A DNA stretch of 64,000 nucleotides from Hypericum androsaemum (Eukaryota; Streptophyta; Magnoliopsida; Malpighiales; Hypericaceae): the NCBI GenBank assembly GCA_963995505.1, contig OZ023195.1, forward strand, positions 2,500,109 to 2,564,108. The letters run 5' to 3'. Numbering within the stretch: position 1 is the stretch's first letter; every line of letters starts with the position of its first letter. Below are positions 37,830 through 50,263 of this stretch, one piece after another. The notes under the pieces were generated by a model. It was given only the letters and a program-made list of their open reading frames with translations, searched no databases and was not told where the DNA came from. Made by a program: the position numbers and the translations under genes.

Positions 37830-39175
37830 GGACAAATTACTCTCACGTCCTTGACCTTTGGTCACCCTCCCCCTAGGGTCCCTGACTTTTGGAAAATGAT
37901 TGCCCTGTCCCTAAATTTTGATGATAATAGACTTTCAGGTTCCTGACTGACATCATTAACTCTTTTTTCATTTTTGGTCATGGAAATGACCAAAATATCA
38001 TTAAACAAAAAGTAAAAAAATCCACTCTCTTCAACCTTTGACCAAGAACAACCAACAACTTAAAAATCAATCCAAAAATAAGATCAAACTAACCAAAATC
38101 AAGAACACAACCAAGAACATCAAGAACAACATAAAAAAAAACTCAATTAACTAATGACCAAATTAAATTTGGGATGAACGCCTCTTCCGTCTTATCTCCA
38201 AGGGTCAACTTCAAAATTTCTATCGCCTGGCAATTTGTTCATACTATCACGAGACGATGAAGGAGCAGACACCCATTAGGGAAATCTTGATAAAAATGCA
38301 TACATCTACTATTCAAACAATCGATAGCACTGTGGATCCAAGTGGACCGCAAATACGCATGCTTTCTATCCCCAATATCGATGGATGCTCCCCACTCAAT
38401 CTCATAACCGAAACTGAAGCAAAACTTTAAGTCAAGCAATTTCACGGCAAAAACTATTATGGCACCAAACCCCACAACCGTGCCCTAACCTATCCGCCAT
38501 TATAATTCCCAAATACTATGGTTTCTCGCAATCGTTAAATATTGAATCTCGGAGATTAGGGTTTAGCGAAGGGGCAAAGGGTACCTGAGCAGACGCGGGA
38601 CCCGAGCTTCTTGTGCTGGAGGAGCTTCTTGCATTAATTGGTGGCGACGGTACGACATCGTGTGGCCTCGTCCCACTCCCAGTACATCTTCTTCTTTAAC
38701 ACCTACCACGGCTCCGAATGAGAAAGCAGAGAGGAGGGAGGCGGCGTTGGTGATGCCAGGGTTTGGAGAAGAGGCCTTGGCCTTGATTTGCTTAATTGAG
38801 GCGGCGTCGTCGAGTGCCTCATCTTCCTAGCTCATCGCCTCGCCATCGGATTTCTGAATTTTGAGTTTTTTGTTGTTGTTCTTGATGTTCTTGGTTAAGT
38901 TCGTAATTTTGGTTAGTTTGATCTTATTTTTGGATTAGTTTTTAGTTGTTGGTTGTTCTTGGTCAAAGGTTGAAGAGGGTGAATTTTTTTTATTTTTGTT
39001 TAAGGGTATTTTGGTCATTTCCATCACAAAAAATGAAAAAAAGAGCAGATGACGTCAGCCAGGGACCCGAGAGTCTATCATCATCAAAACTTAGGGACGA
39101 GACAATCATTTTTTAAAAGTAAAGGACCCAAGGAGGAGGGTGACCAAAGGTCAGGGACGTGAGAGTAATTTGCCA
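37830..39175. mobile_element. MULE-like element, copy B
   Basis: Same element at the same place within the duplicated block, with the same flanking 9-mers (AAAAATATA/CAAAATATA). It therefore arrived before the 10.83-kb duplication and was copied with it. Confidence 0.78.
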
Positions 39176-40515
39176 CAAAATATAATCAAATTTGATTCAA
39201 ATTTAGCAATTTATAATTCGTTTTTGAATTTGTCCTTGGACGAATCAAACACGATTCAAGATTTATACGAATTCGAATTCGTTCAAATTCGAACAATGAT
39301 CAGATCTAGGTTATGGAGCCTTCGTGTGTAGCAATCAATTATCACATATCTTACGGTTCGTATGCAATGTCCAGATTACATATAATATTTTAATATAATA
39401 TTTTATATTCGTAAAATTTGAACTAAATAACTCTTTAGATCTGCGTCTAATATAATAGTTTGCATGCGACTGCACGGCTAACGGAGGCCCGAGGTGTATT
39501 TTGGGTCATTCGTTCGCACACATTTTTTTTCTAGAAAAATTTTCAATATATATTTTCAATCGATGATATAGGCCCGAGTCGTAGTATAAATGTGTTGTGG
39601 TATTTTTTTGAGAATTTTTTTTGATAACTGAAAGATTATATTAAAAAAATTATGTACAGCTTGTACAGAGAAGGGATAGCCCATGGTTAACCCCAACTTC
39701 CTGGACATCCCCAAGAAGTTCAAAATATATTGCAGCTATATATGTAAATTATGTACATTTAAAAAAAAATTAAAACTGCTTGTATTAGTAAAATCATTGT
39801 CGGGAAGTCTGAACCTAATAAAGCCAGCAGTTTCGATAGCGGATGAAGATTCCAATGAAACGTCCAAAGTCCTACTCTAGACGTAATCATAATTCAATTT
39901 ACAACCTAATTAACCGAATATGAAATGTATATGAGGTTACATGAGCATAATTGGCCAAGATTAAAGCTAGATTCTATAATTACCGATCCATCGAATAAGA
40001 CCCAGAATTGATGAAATTCACCGCAACCAAATAGTCCGGTACAATCATTAGTCCGGTACAATCATTACATGAGCACAATGTGTTGCATTATTGGATCTAG
40101 CTTAACTCTCCAACAGTTAATCAACATAATATACATATACAAAATTAAGTTATTAATATATAACCTAAGTATACTTTTAAAAAATTGAAGTCGCCCACTG
40201 GGCGATTGTTAAAACATGAGACATAGGCATCTTGCTTTTTCGATAAAGTTATCCAAAAAGAAAGTGGCTCCGAAGCCACCACCAATGAATTAGAAAAAAA
40301 GAGGTACAAAGGAAGAGTGGCAAATTTTGGGCAAGTCCCACCACTCTTAATGTGCTGCTTCAAAAAGTCGCTTCATCCTGGTGGGCAAGTCTCCAACATT
40401 ATTAATGTGCTATTTCAAAAGGTTGCTTCATCCTTATAGTGCATTAAATTTATACACACCTCAATGGCTTTGAAAAATTACGGATGGAACGTGACTCAAG
40501 TTAATCCTGATCATT

Positions 40516-40709
40516 ACGGGTCCACCCCCGAGGTACTCTTTCCCTATCACAAATTTTTTTCATCGAGTTTTCTCGTGATAGGGTTTTGACGAGGCCGGTT
40601 ATCGCAACCTCACAAGTGGCCGAGAGGGGCCTTGCACTAAGTAGGTTGTTATTGGCCTTTTATTTATTTACCTCTAGGGGTTTTTGCCCCTCTCTTTCTA
40701 CCCAAAAAA
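40516..40709 (+). mobile_element. Short polyA-tailed retroposon, copy B
   Basis: Copy of the same insertion carried by the 10.83-kb duplication. Here the 18-bp target duplications are identical on both sides. Confidence 0.78.
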
Positions 40710-41021
40710 AAGTTAATCCTGATCATTTTTAAGATGAACTCGAATGTGATCTGACTGCTTGTTGACAATCGGGCATACCGATTAGTTTAGCTGTTTAGAT
40801 TGGTCGCTTGAGACAAAAAAAATGTTTTTTTGAAAAAATATATTTTTAACATGGCTAGTAGATATTACCGCAGTATTATTAGTCCCAAAAGCCAAAAACT
40901 TGTGGATGGTAAAAATTGAAAAATCATATGGCTAGTAGAAAAGATGTACCACGTCCCAAAAATCCAAGGATGATAAAAAAGAATTGTCGGCAATTTTCTA
41001 ACATTCTTTTGTTGTTATAAG

Positions 41022-41847
41022 CAAGGTTGTTAGGATCTAGAGTTAACTCATGGGATCTTAAAATTTTACGATTCACCATGGGCAAAACGAGTAAGAGCTT
41101 GTGCAAGGTTTGGAGTCGAGCGGGATCTGTGGGATCTGAGTGATAACTCCTAATATCCTGAGATCTGCGAGTTAACTCCTAAGATCCTAAGACCTACAAG
41201 TTGGAGCGGTGGATGTTTCTCAGCACTTCCAAGGGAGAGAGAGAGGGATAAGGGGTTATCTTTCGTTTAATATTTTAATAATGTATGTTATTTGGATAAC
41301 TATACTTCTTTTATTGTTTACTATGTAGACCAAAACACAAAAATCTACTATACTATGCTTAATATTTTTAATAATATTTGTTATTCAGATAACTATTAAT
41401 CGACTAAAATGCTTAAGATAACAAGATTGGTCATTGTTGAGCACAGAAATTAATAATCAAATTTATATTAATTAATATCTCTGAAGTTAATAGTTTTCGA
41501 GCTATTTTAATCTATATTTTCATCCGACCAATTTTTTTCCACATATTTCTTTTACATCAATTTTGATGTTTATTTTATTTTCTTTATTGTTCGTCAATCA
41601 CATTATGTAATCTATAGATACGTAGTGAATTATCATTAAAAAATATATTGAATTGAGATTTTTGTGTGTAAATTTATGAAGAAAAATTGGTCATTAGTAA
41701 AAAAGGTTTATGACAAGGTTATTAATCTTAGTTATTTCTATAATTTTATCTATTTTGTAGATCTTACGATCTGTGTTACGATACTACGATATACGCTTTC
41801 TTCATGTCCAACCGATCTTTAGTGGGATCCCAATTTTGACAACCTTG
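41022..41847. mobile_element. hAT-like MITE, copy B
   Basis: 826 bp, in the same position within unit 7 as copy A in unit 3, with the same ends. It was copied by the segmental duplication. Confidence 0.8.
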
Positions 41848-42163
41848 AGTATAAGTAGTATATTATTTGAATAAGCACAACTAAACTTACATTTTACTTA
41901 AATGTAACTTAAAAGTGCACAATCGATCATAGTTTCTATTTGAACTAAATTGACAATAAACATTATTCAACAAAAAAAGATATGCTAATCGAAAAGATAT
42001 TTTATATTTGATGAATGAATAGATGGCAACAACAATTCGAAAGAAAAAACCCAGAATAACTATACGACATCGATGATACCACAACCGGTAAAAGCATAAA
42101 CACATCCATCTATGTGAGTTAGCTCCATAAAGGTAAGAGAACTACATGTGGTTTGATTATTTC

Positions 42164-45100
42164 GTAACTATACTTTTAACAAATTGAAGTCGCCCACTGG
42201 GCCATTGTTAGAACATGAGACATGGGCATCTTGCTTTTTCGATAAAGTTGCCCATAAAGAAAGTGGCTCCGAACCCACCACCAATGAATTAGAAAAAAGA
42301 GGTACAAGGGAAGAGTGGCAAATTTAGGGCAAGTCCCACCACTCTTTATGTGCTGCTTCAAAAAGTCGCTTCATCCTGGCGGCCTATATTACACATCGAG
42401 TTGCCATTTTTGGGCAAGTCTCCAACATTATTAATGTGCTGTTTCAAAAGGTTGCTTCATCCTTATAGTGCATTAAATTAATACACACCTCAATGGCTTT
42501 GAAAACTTACGGTTGGAACGTGGCTCAAGTTAATCCTGGTCGCTTTTAACTTGAACTCGAATGTGATCCGACTGCTTGTTGACAACCGGGCATACTGATT
42601 AGTTTAGCTGTTTAGATTGGTCGCTTGAGACAAAAAAATATTTTTTGAAAAAATATATTTTTAACATGGCTAGTAGATATTACCGCAGTATTATTAGTCT
42701 CAAAAGCCAAAAACTTGTGGATGGTAAAAATTGAAAAATCATATGGCTAGTAGAAAAGATGTACCATGTCCCAAAAGTCCAAGGATGATAAAAAAGAATT
42801 GTCGGCAATTTTCTAACATTCTTTAGTTGGTATAAGTAGTATATTATTTGAATAAGCACAACTAAACATACATTTTACTTAAATGTAATTTAAAAGTGCA
42901 CAATCGATCATAGTTTCTATTTGAACCAAATTGACAATAAACATTATTCAACTAAAAAAGACATGCTAATCGAAAAGATATTCTATATTTACTGAATGAA
43001 TAGACGGCAACAACAATTGGTAAGAAAAAATCCAGAACAACTATATGACATCGATGATACCACAACCGGTAAAAGCATAAACACATCCATCTATGTGAGT
43101 TAGCTCCATAAAGGTAAGAGAACTACATGTGGTTTGAATATTTCGTAACTATACTTTTAACAAATTGAAGTCGCCCACTGGGCCATTGTTAGAACATGAG
43201 ACATGGGCATCTTGCTTTTTCGATAAAGTTGCCCATAAAGAAAGTGGCTCCGAACCCACCACAAATGAATTAGAGAAAAGAGGTACAAGGGAAGAGTGGC
43301 AAATTTAGGGCAAGTCCCACCACTCTTTATGTGCTGCTTCAAAAAGTCGCTTCATCCTGGTGGCCTATATTACACATCGAGTTGCCATTTTTGGGCAAGT
43401 CTCCAACATTATTAATGTGCTGTTTCAAAAGGTTGCTTCATTCTTATAGTGCATTAAATTAATACACACCTCAATGGCTTTGAAAAATTACGGTTGGAAC
43501 GTGGCTCAAGTTAATCCTGGTCGCTTTTAACTTGAACTCGAATGTGATCCAACTGCTTGTTGACAACCGGGCATACTGATTAGTTTAGCTGTTTAGATTG
43601 GTCGCTTGAGATAAAAAAATGTTTTTTTGAAAAAATATATTTTTAACATGGCTAGTAGATATTACCGCAGTATTATAAGTCCCAAAAGCCAAAAACTTGT
43701 GGATGGTAAAAATTGAAAAATCATATGGCTAGTAGAAAAGATGTACCACGTCCCAAAAGTCCAAGGATGATAAAAAAGAATTGTCGGCAATTTTCTAACA
43801 TTCTTTAGTTGGTATAAGTAGTATATTATTTGAATAAGCACAACTAAACATACATTTTACTTAAATGTAATTTAAAAGTGCACAATCGATCATAGTTTCT
43901 ATTTGAACCAAATTGACAATAAACATTATTCAACTAAAAAAGACATGCTAATCGAAAAGATATTCTATATTTACTGAATGAATAGACGGCAACAACAATT
44001 GGTAAGAAAAAATCCAGAACAACTATATGACATCGATGATACCACAACCGGTAAAAGCATAAACACATCCATCTATGTGAGTTAGCTCCATAAAGGTAAG
44101 AGAACTACATGTGGTTTGAATATTTCGTAACTATACTTTTAACAAATTGAAGTCGCCCACTGGGCCATTGTTAGAACATGAGACATGGGCATCTTGCTTT
44201 TTCGATAAAGTTGCCCATAAAGAAAGTGGCTCCGAACCCACCACAAATGAATTAGAGAAAAGAGGTACAAGGGAAGAGTGGCAAATTTAGGGCAAGTCCC
44301 ACCACTCTTTATGTGCTGCTTCAAAAAGTCGCTTCATCCTGGTGGCCTATATTACACATCGAGTTGCCATTTTTGGGCAAGTCTCCAACATTATTAATGT
44401 GCTGTTTCAAAAGGTTGCTTCATTCTTATAGTGCATTAAATTAATACACACCTCAATGGCTTTGAAAAATTACGGTTGGAACGTGGCTCAAGTTAATCCT
44501 GGTCGCTTTTAACTTGAACTCGAATGTGATCCAACTGCTTGTTGACAACCGGGCATACTGATTAGTTTAGCTGTTTAGATTGGTCGCTTGAGATAAAAAA
44601 ATGTTTTTTTGAAAAAATATATTTTTAACATGGCTAGTAGATATTACCGCAGTATTATAAGTCCCAAAAGCCAAAAACTTGTGGATGGTAAAAATTGAAA
44701 AATCATATGGCTAGTAGAAAAGATGTACCACGTCCCAAAAGTCCAAGGATGATAAAAAAGAATTGTCGGCAATTTTCTAACATTCTTTAGTTGGTATAAG
44801 TAGTATATTATTTGAATAAGCACAACTAAACATACATTTTACTTAAATGTAATTTAAAAGTGCACAATCGATCATAGTTTCTATTTGAACCAAATTGACA
44901 ATAAACATTATTCAACTAAAAAAGACATGCTAATCGAAAAGATATTCTATATTTACTGAATGAATAGACGGCAACAACAATTCGTAAGAAAAAATCCAGA
45001 ACAACTATATGACATCGATGATACCACAACCGGTAAAAGCATAAACACATCCATCTATGTGAGTTGGCTCCATAAAGGTAAGAGAACTACATGTGGTTTG

Positions 45101-48053
45101 AATATTTCGTAACTATACTTTTAACAAATTGAAGTCGCCCACTGGGCCATTGTTAGAACATGAGACATGGGCATCTTGCTTTTTCGATAAAGTTGCCCAT
45201 AAAGAAAGTGGCTCCGAACCCACCACAAATGAATTAGAGAAAAGAGGTACAAGGGAAGAGTGGCAAATTTAGGGCAAGTCCCACCACTCTTTATATGCTG
45301 CTTCAAAAAGTCGCTTCATCCTGGTGGCCTATATTACACATCGAGTTGCCATTTTTGGGCAAGTCTCCAACATTATTAATGTGCTGTTTCAAAAGGTTGC
45401 TTCATTCTTATAGTGCATTAAATTAATACACACCTCAATGGCTTTGAAAAATTACGGTTGGAACGTGGCTCAAGTTAATCCTGGTCGCTTTTAACTTGAA
45501 CTCGAATGTGATCCAACTGCTTGTTGACAACCGGGCATACTGATTAGTTTAGCTGTTTAGATTGGTCGCTTGAGATAAAAAAATGTTTTTTTGAAAAAAT
45601 ATATTTTTAACATGGCTAGTAGATATTACCGCAGTATTATAAGTCCCAAAAGCCAAAAACTTGTGGATGGTAAAAATTGAAAAATCATATGGCTAGTAGA
45701 AAAGATGTACCACGTCCCAAAAGTCCAAGGATGATAAAAAAGAATTGTCGGCAATTTTCTAACATTCTTTAGTTGGTATAAGTAGTATATTATTTGAATA
45801 AGCACAACTAAACATACATTTTACTTAAATGTAATTTAAAAGTGCACAATCGATCATAGTTTCTATTTGAACCAAATTGACAATAAACATTATTCAACTA
45901 AAAAAGACATGCTAATCGAAAAGATATTCTATATTTACTGAATGAATAGACGGCAACAACAATTCGTAAGAAAAAATCCAGAACAACTATATGACATCGA
46001 TGATACCACAACCGGTAAAAGCATAAACACATCCATCTATGTGAGTTAGCTCCATAAAGGTAAGAGAACTACATGTGGTTTGAATATTTCGTAACTATAC
46101 TTTTAACAAATTGAAGTCGCCCACTGGGCCATTGTTAGAACATGAGACATGGGCATCTTGCTTTTTCGATGAAGTTGCCCATAAAGAAAGTTGCTCCGAA
46201 CCCACCACCAATGAATTAGAAAAAAGAGGTACAGGAGAAGAGTGGCAAATTTAGGGCAAGTCCCACCACTTTTTATGTGCTGCTTCAAAAAGTCGCTTCA
46301 TCCTGGTGGCCTATATTACACATCGAGTTGCCATTTTTGGGCAAGTCTCCAACATTATTAATGTGCTGTTTCAAAAGGTTGCTTCATCCTTATAGTGCAT
46401 TAAATTAATACACACCTCAATGGCTTTGAAAAATTACGGTTGGAACGTGGCTCAAGTTAATCCTTGTCGCTTTTAACTTGAACTCGAATGTGATCCGACT
46501 GCTTGTTGACAACCGGGCATACTGATTAGTTTAGCTGTTTAGATTGGTCGCTTGAGATAAAAAAAATGTTTTTTTGAAAAAATATATTTTTAACATGGCT
46601 AGTAGATATTACCGCAGTATTATTAGTCCCAAAAGCCAAAAACTTGTGGATGGTAAAAATTGAAAAATCATATGGCTAGTGGAAAAGATGTACCACGTCC
46701 CAAAAGTCCAAGGATGATAAAAAAGAATTGTCGGCAATTTTCTAACATTCTTTAGTTGGTATAAGTAGTATATTATTTGAATAAGCACAACTAAACATAC
46801 ATTTTACTTAAATGTAATTTAAAAGTGCACAATCGATCATAGTTTCTATTTGAACCAAATTGACAATAAACATTATTCAACTAAAAAAGACATGCTAATC
46901 GAAAAGATATTCTATATTTACTGAATAAATAGACTGCAACAACAATTCGTAAGAAAAAATCCAGAACAACTATATGACATCGATGATACCACAACCGGTA
47001 AAAGCATAAACACATCCATCTATGTGAGTTAGCTCCATAAAGGTAAGAGAACTACATGTGGTTTGATTATTTCGTAACTATACTTTTAACAAATTGAAGT
47101 CGCCCACTGGGCCATTGTTAGAACATGAGACATGGGCATCTTGCTTTTTCGATAAAGTTGCCCATAAAGAAAGTGGCTCCGAACCCACCACCAATGAATT
47201 AGAAAAAAGAGGTACAAGGGAAGAGTGGCAAATTTAGGGCAAGTCCCACCACTCTTTATGTGTTGCTTCAAAAAGTCGCTTCATCCCGGTGGCCTATATT
47301 ACACATCGAGTTGCCATTTTTGGGCAAGTCTCCAACATTATTAATGTGCTGTTTCAAAAGGTTGCTTCATCCTTATAGTGCATTAAATTAATACACACCT
47401 CAATGGCTTTCAAAAATTACGGTTGGAACGTGGCTCAAGTTAATCCTGGTCGCTTTTAACATGAACTTGAATGTGATCCGACTGCTTGTTGACAACCGGG
47501 CATACTGATTAGTTTAGCTGTTTAGATTGGTCGCTTGAGACAAAAAAATATTTTTTTGAAAAAATATATTTTTAACATGGCTAGTAGATATTACTGCAGT
47601 ATTATTAGTCCCAAAAGCAAAAAACTTGTGGATGGTAAAAATTGAAAAATCATATGGCTAGTAGAAAAGATGTACCACGTCCCAAAAGTCCAAGGATGAT
47701 AAAAAAGAATTGTCGGCAATTTTCTAACATTCTTTAGTTGGTATAAGTAGTATATTATTTGAATAAGCACAACTAAACATACATTTTACTTAAATGTAAC
47801 TTAAAAGTGCACAATCGATCATAGTTTCTATTTGAACCAAATTGACAATAAACATTATTCAACAAAAAAAGACATGCTAAACGAAAAGATATTTTATATT
47901 TAATGAATGGATTGACGACAACAACAATTCGAAAGAAAAAACCCAGAATAATTATACGGCATCGATGATACCACAACCGGTAAAAGCATAAACACATCCA
48001 TTTGTCCGAGTTATCTCCATAAAGATAAGAGAACTACATGTGATTTGATTATT
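42164..48053. repeat. Sub-array of six 982-bp units
   Basis: Units start with GTAACTATACTTTTAAC at 42164, 43145, 44127, 45109, 46091 and 47074, giving lengths 981, 982, 982, 982 and 983 for the first five. The sixth runs into a full-type unit end. The three units from 43145 to 46090 are nearly identical, so this looks like a young satellite-like expansion of one deletion derivative. Confidence 0.93.
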
Positions 48054-48570
48054 TCAGAGCTAAGAATACTTAGGGCCCAATCTTTAATTTATTTTTCCAA
48101 AAAGAGTTAAACCCTAATACTAACCCTAACTATGAACCCTAATTTTTAAAATTTTCATCACAAATTTGAAAAAAATGGAATATTTTGAAATCTTTCAAAA
48201 AAAATTGAAAAATATGAATAAAAAATATATTCGAATTTAGCGATTTATAATTCATATTTGAATTTGTCCTTGGACGAATCAAATAAGATTCAAGATTTAT
48301 ACGAATTCAAATTCGTTCGGTGATATAGGCCCGAGTCGTAGTATAAATGTGTTGCGGTATTTTTTTGAGTTTTTTTTTTATAACTGAAAGATTATATTTA
48401 AAAAATTATGTACAGCTTGTACTAGACGGGATAGACCATGGTTAACCCCAACTTCGTGGACATCCCAAGAAAGTTCAAAATATATTGCAGCTATATATGT
48501 AAATTATGTATATTTTTTTTAGAATTAAACCTGCTTGTATTGGTAAAACCATTGTCGGGAAGTCCGAACC

Positions 48571-49385
48571 TTATACACCTCGGGCAAAAAAAATATGTAT
48601 TTTTTTTTTTGCCTAGTTGGAAAAAAAATCCCGTATTTCTGGACATATTATCTTGCTTTTCAGCTGTTTGGGAGGTCTTCGGTTATTTTGAACGACGACG
48701 TTATTTAACTAGAGTGGCTGAAAGCCCACGACGAGCATACACCGGCCGAATATCTAGACCAATGGGCTTCCGCAAATAAAGCCACAAGGAGCCCCAGTTA
48801 ACGATCATATTGTAACGACCAAAAAGCCCCAGAAACACTCGTTTAAAAGACCAAGCTACATACTAGTTACTACCAAACAAAAAGACCAATCTCCATGTTC
48901 ATGCCGGTTTGATCTTCGGGTTCGTGGAATCTCCTCGAACTCTTCTGCCACCAGGTCCGATAGAATGAGCGGCAGATCGAAATGCGCACCTGCTGAAGAT
49001 TGCCTAGTAGAGGAAGTGTTCATGTGCAAGTGTCCTAATACTAAAATGACTATTATACCCTAAGAATAAAAATCAAACTAACATCGGTTGTCTTCCTCGT
49101 CGCCGCCGACCAAATCTTATTGCCGTCCCAACAACGCCGCCCTCCTTCCGCCGTCCCCGTCTCCGGAAAGAGCTTACCATTCGATGGTGTACAAGGAAGC
49201 GAACAGTATCCCTGACGCCGGATTGGGTTAAAATGGCTTTTCAATTAATTTTTTCCCATTTCCGATAGTTGTGAGGAAAAGGGGTATAGATTGGGTACGG
49301 AATGCCACTATTTCGAACTGTTTGGAATGAAGACACGTGGGGACTTTTTTGTAAACGCGCTAAAATACGGGGACCAAAATGAAAA
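48571..49385. other. Unassigned DNA after the array
   Basis: No gene supported. Short frames exist (for example 48438-48779, which crosses out of the array), but none shows a recognisable domain. Confidence 0.4.
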
Positions 49386-49680
49386 AATTCACGCACAAAT
49401 GTAGGCCAGATACAAATGTCATTATCACATAACTGCGCATGCCAATATCACATAACTGCACATGCCAGTATCACATAACTACGCATGCCAGTGGGACTTT
49501 TTTGCAAAAATGCTAAAATATGGGGGACCAAAATGAAAAAACTATGTGTGCCATTATCATCAATGGGGACTTGCCGTTTTCACAAAAACAAATGCCATTA
49601 TCACACAAATGCACTTGCCATTATCACATAATTGTACTTGCCATTATCACATACCTGCGCTTGCCGCTGCGGTCCCCCTT
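49340..49680 (+). repeat. Degenerate short tandem repeats, about 24-26 bp
   Basis: The unit (T/A)TATCACATAACTGCRCATGCCA recurs imperfectly about eight times between 49418 and 49665. A larger block, GGGACTTTTTTG...GGACCAAAATGAAAAAA, occurs at 49341 and again at 49494, so the short repeats are partly arranged in a second-order duplication. Confidence 0.75.
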
Positions 49681-49977
49681 CACTCCAAACCGTTCGGAAT
49701 CAATTCATTCACTCCGTACCAATCCAAATCCGAGGAAAAGTCGTGAACCACGGAACTCACCTAAATCGAATTGCAAATATGATTTTAAACAAGAAAAAAA
49801 TCAGATCTAAATTTGGATCTATTTTATTTTTTAAATTATAAGAATATAAATATCATTTCAAATGACAAAAAAAAGAAAATGGAGTGATAACGTCAGCCAC
49901 AGATCCGAGATCAATATTTTTACAAAGATATTATTGAATATCAGGGACTTAAGGATAATTTACATAAAAATAAAATA

Positions 49978-50263
49978 TGGAAAAATTATCCTCAGGTCCC
50001 TAGTTTATAGTTTTATTACTCATGGGTCCTTAGCTTTCTAAAATAGTGTATCAGGTCCCTGCTTTTTAAGAAAATATTGGTCTGAGGTCCCTAATCACCA
50101 GATCAGAGATTTTCTCCAGAGATTTTTAAGAAGATCAATCCAGTGACTAGGAACCTCAGACCAATATTTTCTTAAAAAGTAAGAACTTCATACACTATTT
50201 CTATAAGTCAGAGACCTGCGAGTAATAAAATTATAAATCGGGGACCTGAAAATAATTTACCCA
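49978..50263. mobile_element. Foldback MITE
   Basis: Two arms of about 118 bp are imperfect inverted copies: left 49979-50100, right 50146-50263. For example, CAGGTCCCTAGTTTATAG pairs with CTATAAATCGGGGACCTG-type sequence. Only about 45 bp separate them. There is no coding capacity. Just before it (49870-49970) is a shorter piece resembling the end of the MULE-like element (GTCAGCCACAGATCCGAG). Confidence 0.75.

Larger units (their letters stand above)
35053..42163. repeat. Second block of the 10.83-kb segmental duplication (units 5-7)
   Basis: Matches 24225 onward, including the MULE, MITE and polyA retroposon copies. Correspondence ends at 42163, where TTTGATTATTTC is joined directly to GTAACTATAC. 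In the first block these points are separated by about 1,079 bp (31336-32414). Confidence 0.88.
24225..48570. repeat. 24-kb tandem array, 13 units of one repeat family
   Basis: The anchor TATTACCGCAGTATTATTAGTC (or close variants) recurs at 24225, 26358, 30032, 32930, 35053, 37188, 40863, 42678, 43660, 44642, 45624, 46607 and 47589. The basic unit is about 2.12 kb. Longer spacings are explained by inserted transposons; the 982-bp spacing after 42.6 kb is explained by a deletion of about 1.08 kb. Each full unit holds, in order, a CACAACCGGTAAAAGCATAAAC block, a telomere-like block, an AT-rich GAATTCGAA-type block ending TGATCAGGTCTA, a CACGGCTAACG-containing block, and a block ending in the GCCCACTGGGC region. 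No intact gene is seen in a unit; short recurring minus-strand frames exist only because the unit is repeated. The last unit carries an extra deletion near 48317 and breaks off near 48570. Confidence 0.93.

Noticed and set aside
42176..47271. Recurring 61-codon minus-strand frames (starting MKQHIKSGGTCPKFATLPL) across the array
   Set aside because: They recur only because the unit is duplicated. They carry frame-changing differences between older units and no known domain.
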